DNA of 64,000 nt, from the NCBI RefSeq assembly GCF_040732315.1, contig NZ_CP160388.1, positions 718,501 to 782,500 of the forward strand, read 5' to 3'. Made by a program: the position numbers and the translations under genes. Positions 36,595 to 45,800 of the stretch are shown here, piece by piece. The notes under the pieces were generated by a model. It was not told the origin of the DNA, searched no databases, and was given only the letters and a program-made list of their open reading frames with translations. The DNA is from Oryzisolibacter sp. LB2S (GTDB lineage: Bacteria > Pseudomonadota > Gammaproteobacteria > Burkholderiales > Burkholderiaceae_C). Position 1 is the first letter of the stretch, and the number at the start of each line of letters is the position of its first letter.

Positions 36595-36620
36595 AAAAAA
36601 GGCCCGTCAGGGCCTTTTTT
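36595..36620. terminator. Bidirectional terminator between purH and hemL
   Basis: AAAAAAGGCC and GGCCTTTTTT arms around CGTCAG give a U-run on either strand. It serves convergent purH and hemL. Confidence 0.85.
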
Positions 36621-36623
36621 GTG

Positions 36624-36672
36624 TCTGAATGGCTGATAGCGCCCGTCAATCAAGCGCTAACAGCTCTTGTTT
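36624..36672 (-). repeat. Dispersed intergenic repeat at the hemL 3' end
   Basis: On the minus strand: AAAACAAGAGCTGTTAGCGC, then TTGATTGACGGGCGCTATCA. Matches the family's TAGCGCTTGAT...GACGGGCGC middle. It abuts the hemL stop codon. Confidence 0.65.
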
Positions 36673-37977
36673 TTATAGTGATTTGAACACCTGCGCCGCC
36701 GCGTCCACGGTCTGGGCGATGTCCTCGACGCTGTGGGCGGCGCTGACAAACCCGGCCTCGTAGAGCGCCGGCGCGGTGTACACGCCGCGATCGAGCAGGC
36801 CGTGGAACAGTCGGTTGAAGCGCGCGCCCTCGGTCTGGAGCACCTCGGGGTAGTTCTGCGGCAGGCTGGGCAGCAGGAAGAAGCCGAACATGCCGCCCTC
36901 GCTGTCGGCGCAGAAGTCCACGCCCGCGGCCCGGGCCGCGGCGGCCAGGCCCTGGGTGAGCTCGCGCGTGCGCGCCGCGAGCCGGTCATGAAAGCCCGGC
37001 TGGCTGATCTCGCGCAGCGTGGCCAGGCCGCAGGCCGTGGCCACCGGGTTGCCGCTGAGCGTGCCGGCCTGGTACACCGGGCCCAGCGGCGCGAGCTGCT
37101 CCATGATGGCGCGCGGGCCGCCAAAGGCCGCGAGCGGCATGCCGCCGCCAATTACCTTGCCCAGCACCGTCAGATCGGGTTTGAAGCCCGGGATCTGCTG
37201 CGCGTACAGGCTTTGCGCGCCGCCCAGGGCGACGCGAAAGCCGGTCATGACCTCGTCGATGATGAGCAGCGCGCCATGCTGGCTGCACAGTTCGCGTGCG
37301 CGGCGCATGAAGGGCACGCTGGCACGCACAAAGTTCATGTTGCCGGCGATGGGCTCCATGATCACGCAGGCCACTTCCTTGCCGTGCAGGGTGAAGGCTT
37401 CTTCGAGCTGCGCCACGTCGTTGTATTCGAGCACCAGGGTGTGCTGCACGACCTCGGGCGGCACGCCCGCGCTGGTGGCGTGGCCGAAGGTCGCCAGGCC
37501 CGAGCCGGCCTTGACCAGGAGCGAGTCGGCATGGCCGTGGTAGCAGCCGTTGAACTTGATGATCTTGCTGCGGCCGGTGGCGCCGCGCGCCAGGCGAATG
37601 GCGCTCATGCCGGCCTCGGTGCCCGAGCTCACCAGGCGCACCATCTCCATCGAGGGTACGTGGCGGATGATCTCCTCGGCCAGCTCCACCTCGCGTTCGG
37701 TCGGCGCGCCGAAGGAAAAGCCGTCGAGCGCGGCCTTTTGCACGGCGCCCAGCACGGCCGGGTGGCCGTGGCCCAGGATCATCGGCCCCCAGGAGCCTAT
37801 GTAGTCGATGTAGCGTTGGCCATTGGCGTCCCAGATATGGGCGCCCTGGGCGCGTGCGATGAAGCGCGGCGTGCCGCCCACGGCGCGAAAGGCGCGCACG
37901 GGCGAGTTCACGCCGCCGGGAATCAGCGCCTTGGCGCGGTCGAACAGGATTTGGTTGCGGTCAGTGCTGTGTGTCAT
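36673..37977 (-). CDS. hemL: Glutamate-1-semialdehyde 2,1-aminomutase
   Basis: PLP enzyme (434 residues) converting glutamate-1-semialdehyde to 5-aminolevulinate in C5-pathway haem synthesis. Landmarks: [13 protein letters not shown] (residue about 18), [15 protein letters not shown] (about 66), [16 protein letters not shown] (about 120), [11 protein letters not shown], and the PLP lysine in [18 protein letters not shown] (about residue 270). The ATG at 37977 lies inside the end of the thiD-like gene (17-base overlap). Confidence 0.95.
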   Translation of the reverse strand: MTHSTDRNQILFDRAKALIPGGVNSPVRAFRAVGGTPRFIARAQGAHIWDANGQRYIDYIGSWGPMILGHGHPAVLGAVQKAALDGFSFGAPTEREVELAEEIIRHVPSMEMVRLVSSGTEAGMSAIRLARGATGRSKIIKFNGCYHGHADSLLVKAGSGLATFGHATSAGVPPEVVQHTLVLEYNDVAQLEEAFTLHGKEVACVIMEPIAGNMNFVRASVPFMRRARELCSQHGALLIIDEVMTGFRVALGGAQSLYAQQIPGFKPDLTVLGKVIGGGMPLAAFGGPRAIMEQLAPLGPVYQAGTLSGNPVATACGLATLREISQPGFHDRLAARTRELTQGLAAAARAAGVDFCADSEGGMFGFFLLPSLPQNYPEVLQTEGARFNRLFHGLLDRGVYTAPALYEAGFVSAAHSVEDIAQTVDAAAQVFKSL

Positions 37978-38896
37978 GGGGTGGCATGTCAAAACCCTCC
38001 GTTGGGGGCGGGAGGGTGTCGTCATTGTCCTCCTCATCGGGCTCGGCCCAGAACATGCGGTCGGGAATCACATGGCCCATGCCGGGGCGAAAGCCATGCG
38101 CGAGGCAGCCGTCGAGGTAGGTCAGCGCCTCGCTCGTGGCCTCGCCCAGGTCACGGCCGCTGGCCACGAGTGCGGTCAGCGTGGCCGATACGGTTTCGCC
38201 CGCGCCAATGAACGAGGCCTCGAAACGCTCGAAGCGGCCGCTGCCGAGCACGGCCTGGGCCGAGGTGAGGGTGTTCTCGATGTGCTGGTCGGCCGCGGGT
38301 ATGCCGGTCACGAGCAGGTAGGGCACGCCGGTCTCCGCAAGCGCCATGGCCAGGTCGCGCGCGGAAGGGGGGCGCTGGCCGCTCCAGTCGGGCAGCAGCC
38401 AGCGCCAGAGGGTGCTGTGGCTGCCCACGAGTACCGAGGTCTGGGGCAGCAGCAGTTCGGCAAACGCGTCGTGGTATTGGTCTATGAGATCGTCCTGCCA
38501 CCAGGACAGGTCGGGCATGTAGGCGACTACCGGAATCTCGGGATAGTCGGTGGCAACCGCGGCAATGGCGCTGAGGTTTTCCGGGCTGCCCACAAAGCCG
38601 ACCTTGATGGCCTGGACGGTCATGTCCTCGAGCACGGCGCGCGTCTGGTCGGCGACGACCTCATCGTCGAGCGTGAAGTGGTCATGGATCTCCACACTGT
38701 CGCGGGTGTAGATGCCGGTGACCACGGGCAGCGCATGCCCGCCCACCGACGCCACGGCCGCGATGTCCGCCGCCAGGCCGCCTGCCCCGCTGGGGTCGTT
38801 GGCATTGAAAAGCAGGACGCAGATGGCGGGGGGCTGGTCGTCGTCATCCACGGTCGGATCCGGGTTGTCCGGCAAGGAGGAGGGATTGGAATGCAT
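37961..38896 (-). CDS. thiD: ThiD-like (hydroxymethylpyrimidine/phosphomethylpyrimidine kinase) ribokinase-family protein
   Basis: A 311-residue ribokinase-fold protein. [31 protein letters not shown] (about residue 30-60) follows the ThiD template, and [16 protein letters not shown] (about 232) is the anion-hole segment. Canonical ThiD has GTGCTLSA at the latter and a conserved Gln in TAQNT where this protein has YTRDS; the catalytic position here is glutamate. It is not beside thiamine genes but overlaps hemL by 17 bases. The family call is safe; thiamine kinase activity is not. The acidic C-terminal tail is unusual. Confidence 0.78.
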   Translation of the reverse strand: MHSNPSSLPDNPDPTVDDDDQPPAICVLLFNANDPSGAGGLAADIAAVASVGGHALPVVTGIYTRDSVEIHDHFTLDDEVVADQTRAVLEDMTVQAIKVGFVGSPENLSAIAAVATDYPEIPVVAYMPDLSWWQDDLIDQYHDAFAELLLPQTSVLVGSHSTLWRWLLPDWSGQRPPSARDLAMALAETGVPYLLVTGIPAADQHIENTLTSAQAVLGSGRFERFEASFIGAGETVSATLTALVASGRDLGEATSEALTYLDGCLAHGFRPGMGHVIPDRMFWAEPDEEDNDDTLPPPTEGFDMPPHDTQH

Positions 38897-39044
38897 GGAG
38901 GGTGCCAGCGTAACCCGTGGCACGAAAGCTGCGATTTGCAGTTATGACTAGATACAATCGTTGCATTCTATGTGAAGGCCGCTTAAGCTGTGGCCGGCCC
39001 CGAGGCTCCCGGGCCTGTCCGGGCGTTGGTCGGAATTCTGCGCA

Positions 39045-39138
39045 GGGCCTGCCCGGCGCATGACATTCCATCCAACCTGCGCGAGTCATGGTTCGGGCAG
39101 CGGGGCGCGAAGAACATCTTGAGATGCTGGAGAGATGG
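39045..39138 (+). pseudogene. Possible rubredoxin relic
   Basis: Between the thiD-like gene and pilG, where relatives usually carry a rubredoxin gene, short pieces read like one across different frames: a GGCCTGCCC (GLP) stretch, then GACATTCCATCCAAC (D-I-P-S-N), and after frameshifts CGCGAAGAACATCTTGAGAT (R-E-E-H-L-E) followed by M-L-E. No CXXC knuckle survives. The call rests on my memory of gene order and weak similarity, so it is tentative. Confidence 0.3.
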
Positions 39139-39195
39139 GGTGCGGTCACGAGCCGCGTCGTTTTTGGTCCCACGGAGGAGCAGTGAGAATTCGCT

Positions 39196-39582
39196 ATGAC
39201 GACAAATGATCCCGTATTCAGGGTACTCGTGGTGGATGACAGCAACACCATCAGGCGCAGTGCCGAAATCTTCCTGAAACAGGGAGGGCATGAGGTCTTG
39301 CTGGCCGACGATGGCTTTGATGCCCTGTCCAAGGTCAACGACTACCAGCCCCAGCTGATCTTCTGCGACATCCTGATGCCCAAGCTCGATGGCTATCAGA
39401 CCTGCGCCATCATCAAACGCAATGCGCGCTTTGCCGGCACGCCGGTGGTGATGCTGTCGTCCAAGGACGGGGTGTTCGACAAGGCGCGCGGACGCATGGT
39501 GGGCTGTCAGGAATATCTCACCAAGCCGTTCACCAAGGATCAGTTGCTGCAGGCGGTGCAGCAATTCGGGAACACGCAATAA
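39196..39582 (+). CDS. pilG: Twitching motility response regulator PilG
   Basis: Single-domain CheY-like receiver (128 residues) acting in the Pil-Chp pathway to promote pilus extension. Phospho-acceptor Asp58 in IFCDILMPKLDGY, acid pair in VVDDSNTIRRSAE (13-14) and switch lysine in LTKPFTKDQL (about 109). First gene of pilGHIJ-chpA; a TACAAT lies far upstream at 38953. Confidence 0.94.
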   Translation: MTTNDPVFRVLVVDDSNTIRRSAEIFLKQGGHEVLLADDGFDALSKVNDYQPQLIFCDILMPKLDGYQTCAIIKRNARFAGTPVVMLSSKDGVFDKARGRMVGCQEYLTKPFTKDQLLQAVQQFGNTQ

Positions 39583-39593
39583 GGAGCGATGCA

Positions 39594-39959
39594 ATGCCGA
39601 TCCGCAAAGTGCTGGTCGTGGATGATTCCAAGACGGAGCTGATGTACCTGTCCGATCTGCTGCAGAAGCAGGGCCTGCAGGTGCGCACGGCCGAAAATGG
39701 CGAGGAGGCGCTGCGCCGGCTGGCCGAGGAGAGGCCGGACCTGATCCTCATGGATGTGGTCATGCCGGGGCAGAACGGGTTTCAGCTCACGCGCACCATC
39801 ACGCGCGATCCGCAATACGCGGACGTGCCCGTCATCATGTGCACCAGCAAGAATCAGGAGACGGACCGCGTCTGGGGCATGCGCCAGGGCGCGCGTGGCT
39901 ATATCACCAAGCCGGTCGATCCTGTGGAGTTGCAGGCCAAGATCGCCGCGTTGAACTGA
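39594..39959 (+). CDS. pilH: Twitching motility response regulator PilH
   Basis: Second single-domain receiver (121 residues) of the Pil-Chp system, linked to pilus retraction. Phospho-acceptor Asp54 in LILMDVVMPGQNGFQ; acid pair VVDDSKTE; lysine in ITKPVDPVEL. An AAGGAG ribosome site lies upstream (39582-39587). The WGMRQGARGYITKPV segment is typical of PilH. Confidence 0.94.
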   Translation: MPIRKVLVVDDSKTELMYLSDLLQKQGLQVRTAENGEEALRRLAEERPDLILMDVVMPGQNGFQLTRTITRDPQYADVPVIMCTSKNQETDRVWGMRQGARGYITKPVDPVELQAKIAALN

Positions 39960-39975
39960 GGCGGGGCGGCATTCG

Positions 39976-40503
39976 ATGGCCCAACGCGAAGCCCTGAAGG
40001 AACTGCAGACCCGGCTTGCGGCCCGTCTGCAGGAAGCAAAGGTCCAGAACCAGGCCGTGGCCTCGTGGCTGGCGGTGCAGGTCGGCGGGCAGCATTTCCT
40101 GATGCCGCTGGCGCAGTCCGGCGAGATCTTTCCGTGGGCGGGGGTTCAGACCGTGCCCTATACCCAGCCCTGGTTCCTGGGGGTGGCCAATCTGCGCGGC
40201 ACGCTCACGGGGGTGGTGGATCTCGGGGGGCTGCTCGGCGTGGCGCGCCCACGGTCGGAGCAGGCGCTGTTGGAGTCCAGCCTGCTGACGCTGAATGCGG
40301 CCCTGGAGGTCAATGCCGCACTGCTGGTCGATCGTCTGGTGGGCCTGCGCGGGGCCCAGATGTTCGTTGCCTCCGAGTCGCCCGGCAAGGACGCGCCGGC
40401 GTACTTTGGAAGCACTTATCTCGATGCACATGGTGAGCGCTGGCAGGAGCTGAACCTGCAGGCTCTGTCGCAGGACTCTGCGTTTCTGGGCATCGGTGTT
40501 TGA
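39976..40503 (+). CDS. pilI: CheW-like adaptor PilI
   Basis: A 175-residue scaffolding protein coupling the receptor PilJ to the kinase ChpA. The CheW fold is visible from GGQHFLMPLAQSGEIFPW through PWFLGVANLRGTLTGVVDLGGLLG. The N-terminal 30 residues form a charged helix. It overlaps the upstream alternative start of pilJ only. Confidence 0.92.
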   Translation: MAQREALKELQTRLAARLQEAKVQNQAVASWLAVQVGGQHFLMPLAQSGEIFPWAGVQTVPYTQPWFLGVANLRGTLTGVVDLGGLLGVARPRSEQALLESSLLTLNAALEVNAALLVDRLVGLRGAQMFVASESPGKDAPAYFGSTYLDAHGERWQELNLQALSQDSAFLGIGV

Positions 40504-40520
40504 TTTTTGTGAGGCAGCAC

Positions 40521-42764
40521 ATGTCCGTCGTGAATACATTGGGAAAACTGTTTCAGCCCAAGCCCGCCGAGCGGGATATCGAGTTGAGCCCGTCGGAAGT
40601 GGCGCCCGATTCCATCTCACCCGGCATGCTGTCCCAGGGCTATCAGGCCGATGGCCTGGACAGTGTTCTGGGGAGCTATGGCCCGGCGTCCCAGCAAGGT
40701 GGCCCAGGCGCGGCGGATGCCGAACGGGTGACGTTGCCCCTGCTTGGCACGGCCCCTGCTGCCGTCCATCAGCGCCGCCTGTTCATCATGGTGGCCGTTG
40801 GCCTGGTGGTGCTGGCGCTGTTGACCGGCTGGGCACTCCAGCAATCGAGGCGCACGGCGCTGCAGCTGACTGCCACGGGGCAGTCGCTGATGCAGTCGCA
40901 GCGACTCGCCAAGTCGGTCACGCAGGCCTTGTCCGGACAGCCGCAGGCGTTTGCGGAGGTCAAGGAGAGTGCCGACGTGCTGGGGCGCAATCTGCGCGCG
41001 CTCGGCGCGGGCGATTCCGCCCTCGGCGTGCAGGCACTGGGCGAATCGTTCCAGCGTGAGATCGACGCCATGACGCCTCTCGTGGAGCGGGCCGAGCGCA
41101 GCGCCGGCGTCATCATGGGTCAGCAGAAGATACTGACGGATGCCGGCAAGGCCTTGCGCACCATCAACCAGCAATCGCACGCCCTGCTGGAGATCGCCGA
41201 GACCGTGTCCTCGCTGAAAGTGGAGCGTAACGCGTCAGCCGCGGACATTTCGGCCGCCGGTCAGCTGGTCATGCTGACGCAGCGCATCGGCAAGTCCGCC
41301 AACGAGTTTCTGGCCGTCGACGCCGTGAGCCCGGAGGCGGTGTTCCTGCTGGGCAAGGACCTGAACTCGTTCCGGGACATTGCACAAGGCCTCTTGGCTG
41401 GCAGTCGCGACGTGCAGGTGCGAGAGCAGCTGCAGGCCTTGATCGGCCTCTATGACGAGACGCGCACGCATGCCGCCGCCATTCTCGGCAACCTGCAGGC
41501 GCTGGTGTCGGCAAGGCAGGCCCAGGCCGCCATCGTCGCCGACAGCGAACCGCTGCGCCGTGAGCTCGAGGGTCTGCAGAGCCGGCTTTCCGCGCAGTCC
41601 GGTATGGGGGCGGGGCAGATTGCGGCGCTCGCTGTGACGAGTGTTTTCGTGCTGCTCTGTGGCCTGGGCATCTCCCGCATCCAGTTGCTCGACAGCCGCA
41701 GTCGCCAGGCCGTTGCCGAGGCGCTGCAGCGTGATGCCAAGCGCCAGGAGCAGGAGGCCAAGCGTGTCAATGACGCCAACCAGGCCGCCATCCTGCGGCT
41801 CATGAACGAACTGCAGTCGGTCGCCGAGGGTGATCTGACCCAGGAGGCGACGGTGACCGAGGACATCACCGGCGCCATTGCCGACTCGGTGAACTACACG
41901 GTCGAGGAGCTGCGCCTGCTGGTCGGCAGTGTGCAGACCACGGCGGCGCGCGTGGCGCAGACGACCGAGCAGGTGGATACCACCTCCACCGAGCTGCTGG
42001 CCGCCTCCACGGAGCAGCTGCGCGAGATTCGCGACACCAGCCGCTCCGTGCTGGACATGGCCGAGCGCATCAACAACGTCTCGTCCCAGGCGCAGGAGTC
42101 GGCCGCTGTGGCGCGCCAGTCGCTGCAGGCCGCCGACCAGGGTCTGCAGGCCGTGCAGAACGCCATTGGCGGCATGAATGCCATTCGTGACCAGATCCAG
42201 GACACCTCCAAGCGCATCAAGCGCCTGGGTGAGTCGTCGCAGGAAATCGGCGAGATCACCGAGCTGATTTCCGACATTACCGAACAGACCAACGTGCTCG
42301 CGCTCAATGCCGCCATCCAGGCCGCATCGGCGGGCGAGGCGGGGCGAGGCTTCTCGGTCGTGGCCGAGGAAGTGCAGCGCCTGGCCGAGCGCTCGGCCGA
42401 TGCCACGCGCCAGATCTCGGCGCTCGTGAAGGCGATCCAGACCGACACCCAGGATGCGGTCGCTGCCATGGAGCGTTCCACGCAGGGTGTGGTCGAGGGG
42501 GCACGTCTGTCCGATGGTGCCGGTGCCGCGCTGACGGAGATCGATCGCGTGTCGCGCCGCCTGGCCGAGCTCATCGAGCAGATCTCGGCCTCCACCTCGC
42601 GCGAGGCGGGGCTTGCCAACGGCGTCGCCGACAGCATCCAGCACATCTTTGCGGTGACGGAGCAGACAGAGGAGGGCACGCGCACCACGGCGCAACAGGT
42701 GCGCGAGCTGTCCTATGTGGCCGAGGAACTGCGCCAGTCGGTGGCCCGTTTCAAGATTGCCTGA
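40521..42764 (+). CDS. pilJ: Type IV pilus methyl-accepting chemoreceptor PilJ
   Basis: A 747-residue membrane receptor of the Pil-Chp array. A cytoplasmic start is followed by a first helix (about residues 80-103, LFIMVAVGLVVLALLTGW), a periplasmic region with two PilJ-type helical domains (about 105-370), a second helix (about 373-392, IAALAVTSVFVLLCGLGI), a HAMP-like segment and a long MCP coiled coil. The signalling tip is EITELISDITEQTNVLALNAAIQAASAGEAGRGF. The ATG at 40521 has GAGG six bases upstream and is preferred to an upstream TTG. Confidence 0.94.
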   Translation: MSVVNTLGKLFQPKPAERDIELSPSEVAPDSISPGMLSQGYQADGLDSVLGSYGPASQQGGPGAADAERVTLPLLGTAPAAVHQRRLFIMVAVGLVVLALLTGWALQQSRRTALQLTATGQSLMQSQRLAKSVTQALSGQPQAFAEVKESADVLGRNLRALGAGDSALGVQALGESFQREIDAMTPLVERAERSAGVIMGQQKILTDAGKALRTINQQSHALLEIAETVSSLKVERNASAADISAAGQLVMLTQRIGKSANEFLAVDAVSPEAVFLLGKDLNSFRDIAQGLLAGSRDVQVREQLQALIGLYDETRTHAAAILGNLQALVSARQAQAAIVADSEPLRRELEGLQSRLSAQSGMGAGQIAALAVTSVFVLLCGLGISRIQLLDSRSRQAVAEALQRDAKRQEQEAKRVNDANQAAILRLMNELQSVAEGDLTQEATVTEDITGAIADSVNYTVEELRLLVGSVQTTAARVAQTTEQVDTTSTELLAASTEQLREIRDTSRSVLDMAERINNVSSQAQESAAVARQSLQAADQGLQAVQNAIGGMNAIRDQIQDTSKRIKRLGESSQEIGEITELISDITEQTNVLALNAAIQAASAGEAGRGFSVVAEEVQRLAERSADATRQISALVKAIQTDTQDAVAAMERSTQGVVEGARLSDGAGAALTEIDRVSRRLAELIEQISASTSREAGLANGVADSIQHIFAVTEQTEEGTRTTAQQVRELSYVAEELRQSVARFKIA

Positions 42765-42811
42765 AGTTCAATTTACAACGCACTGGCTCGCCAGTCGCCG
42801 GGGACGAATCC

Positions 42812-45800
42812 ATGTCAACTGCTGATGCCACAACCGTACCGGGCACCGATTGGGCTGAGGCCGAACAAGACCTCGGGCCATTGGCATGGGTGCTCGATGA
42901 GCTGCGCAAGTCCCTGGATGGCGCCGTCAAGTCCATGCGCCGGTTCGTGCGCGATGCCGAGATCGCGCACCAGTCGGATCTGGCCGCTCTCGACGCCGCA
43001 GGCCTGCGCATCGCGCGCCAGCATCTGCACCAGGCAGGCGGTGTCCTGGAGATGGTCGGGCTGCCCGCGCCGGCGCAGGTGCTGCGCTCAATGGAGGCGG
43101 CCGTGCAGCGGTTTGTGCAGCGGCCGGAGTTGTGCAGCGACGATGCGGCGCGCGCCATCGAGCGGGCCAGCTTTGCGCTGATCGATTTCCTCGAATGCAT
43201 GCTCGCCGGCAAGCAGCTGTCCTCCGTGGCGCTGTTTCCGCAGTACCGCGACGTCCAGGCGCTCGCGGGCGTGGACCGTGTGCACCCGGCCGATCTCTGG
43301 GCCATGCCGCCGCGCCAGTTCGTGCCCTTGCTGCCGGCGGCCGCGGCGCCGCTGTCCTATGGTCCCGAGGCGCGTGCGCGGCTGGACAATGCCGTGCTGC
43401 GCATCGTCAAGAGCACCGATCCGCAGGCCGCGCGGGACATGCAGGCCATCAGCATGGGGTTTGCGGCCGCGCAGTCCGCGCCCGAGGTGCGCTCCTTCTG
43501 GGCCGTGTGCGCGGGCTTCTTCGAGGCGCTGTCGCTGCAGGCGCTCAAGCCGGACCTCTACGCCAAGCGCGTTGCGTCGCGTGTGCTCATGCAGTATGCG
43601 ACCCTCGCCAAGGGGGACGCCGCGATTGCCGAGCGGCTGGTCCAGGATCTGCTTTTCTTCTGTGCCCAGGCAACGCCCGAGGCGGGCGCCGCGCCCGCGC
43701 TGCAGGCCGTGCGCGAGGCCTATGCCCTGGGGCGGCACAGGCCGGTGGACTATGAGCAGACACGCTTTGGCCTGTTCGACCCGACGCTTCTCGCTCAGGC
43801 GCGCAAGCGCATCGCGGCGGCGGCCGAGACCTGGTCGAGCCTGGCGGGCGGCGACCGCAACAAGCTCAAGCCAGCGGTCGACCAGTTCAGCCTGGTGTGC
43901 GATTCGCTTCGCAAGCTTCATCCCGAGAGCGAGGACCTCGCCCAGGCGTTGATGCGCGCCGTGGACGCCACGCAGCGCAGCGGCGAGCCGCCCTCGGCGG
44001 CACTGGCCATGGAGGTCGCAACGTCGGTCCTCTACCTGCAGGCTGCGTTCGAAGAGCTCGATGCCTCCGCGCAGGACATGGCGCAGCGCGCCGCCTCGCT
44101 TGCACAGCGCCTCTATGGCGTGCTCGCGGGCGGTGAGTCGCAGCCGCTCGAGGGCTGGATGGAGGATCTGTACCGTCGTGTCAGCGATCACCAGACCATG
44201 GGCAGCGTGGTGGGTGAGCTGCACGCCACCATGGCCGAGGCGGAAAAGGCCATGGACCAGTTCTTCCGCAATCCGCAGGATCTGGAGCTGCTGCGCCCCG
44301 TCCCGGGCGCCCTGCAACAGATGCGCGGCGTGTTGTCGGTGCTGGGTCTGGATCAGGCCGCGCAGGCCGTGGTGCACATGCGCGACATGGTCGAGCGCCT
44401 CTTGATGGGCGAAGTCGCCCCCGAAGACCGTCAGCAGGTGTTCGAAAAGCTGGGCAACAGCATCGGTGCGCTGGGTTTTCTCATCGATATGCTGAGCTAT
44501 CAGCGTGCCATGGCGCGCAAGCTGTTCGTATTCGACAGGGAGCGCGGTGAGCTGCGTGTCCTCATGGGTCGTGTCGATGCACAGCGGCCGGGTCGCAGCG
44601 AACCCGAGCAGGTATCGGCGGCTGCCGAGGCAGTCGTGCATGCGGCGCCTGTTGTTGCCGTCGCGCCTGCCGCCACCGTCACCAGTGAGGAGCCCGTGGC
44701 ACCTGTCGCCACCGAGATGCCCGACGATGCGACGGATGGCACCGAGGCGGCGCCGGAGATCCTGCCCGCGGCCGCCCCGGAGCCGCCGCCGCGCGAGGCG
44801 GCCGTCGTTGCGGCGCCAGAGCCCGAGGATGACGACGATCTGCGCTCGGTCTTCCTGGAGGAGGCCCGCGAGGTCGTTGCCACGGGCCTGGCGGCCATCG
44901 ATGCACTGCACGCCGCGCCGGAGGACTTGAGCGAGCAGACCACGCTGCGACGCGCCTTCCATACGCTCAAAGGCAGCTCCCGAATGGTGGGCCTTGGCGA
45001 GTACGGCGAGGCCGCATGGTCCATGGAGCAGACGCTCAACGCATGGCTGGCCGAGCAAAAGCCCATGCCCGCTTCGCTGCTGGAACTGTCGGGACAGGCC
45101 TTGCAGGCCTTTGCGGGCTGGGCCGACGACATCGAGGCCGGAGCGGCGCCGCGCTGGCAGGCCCAGGCCTTCGTGCTAGCCGCGACCGCCATGCGGGAGG
45201 AGGGTGCTCTGCTGCCCATTCTCATGACCGGGCAGGAGCCGGATCCTGTGGCGCAGCCGCTGGAGCCCTCCGAGGTCATTCATGTCCCGCAGGCCCCGGA
45301 GGTGGCATTGGCGGAGGATCTTGCAGGGGAGCGTGAGGAGTCCTCTCACCCGGACCTCGATGCCATGGGCCAGGCGCTGCAGATCGAAGAGGAAGAGCCG
45401 CAGCCGGACTTTGCCGACACCTGCATCGATGTGCGTGGCGCCGATGGCTCGGAGATGCTGCCCGAGGCCGTCGCAGAGCCCGAGTCCATCAGCGTGGACG
45501 AGCTGGACTTTTCCTTCTTCGAGCAGGTGGCGCAGGCACCAGCCGTTGCTGAGCCCGCCACGCACGCCGCCGAAAACGTGGCGGATGAAGTACCCCTGTT
45601 GGCCGAGCCGCTGGCCGAATGGGTGGAGCCCGCAACGGTCCCGGATATCGCCGACGCCGAGCCGCTGCACGAGGAGCCGGTGGGAGAGGTCGAACCTTCC
45701 GACGCCGATCCCGTCGAGGATGCGCCGCAAGGATCGCAGGAAGATCTGCTCGCCGCGATGGACGAGGCCGTCAAGGTCATAGGGCATCTGCGCATCCCCA

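Noticed and set aside
36595..36672. One long terminator for hemL including the repeat
   Set aside because: The AAAAAAGGCC/GGCCTTTTTT hairpin and the dispersed repeat are separate structures with independent symmetry.
38990..39199. Small plus-strand open frame upstream of pilG as a real gene
   Set aside because: No family resemblance and its end overlaps the pilG start region without a ribosome site; the segment is better explained as spacer or a rubredoxin relic.
40500..40520. TTG start for pilJ overlapping pilI
   Set aside because: An ATG with GAGG six bases upstream follows seven codons later and begins the normal PilJ N-terminus.
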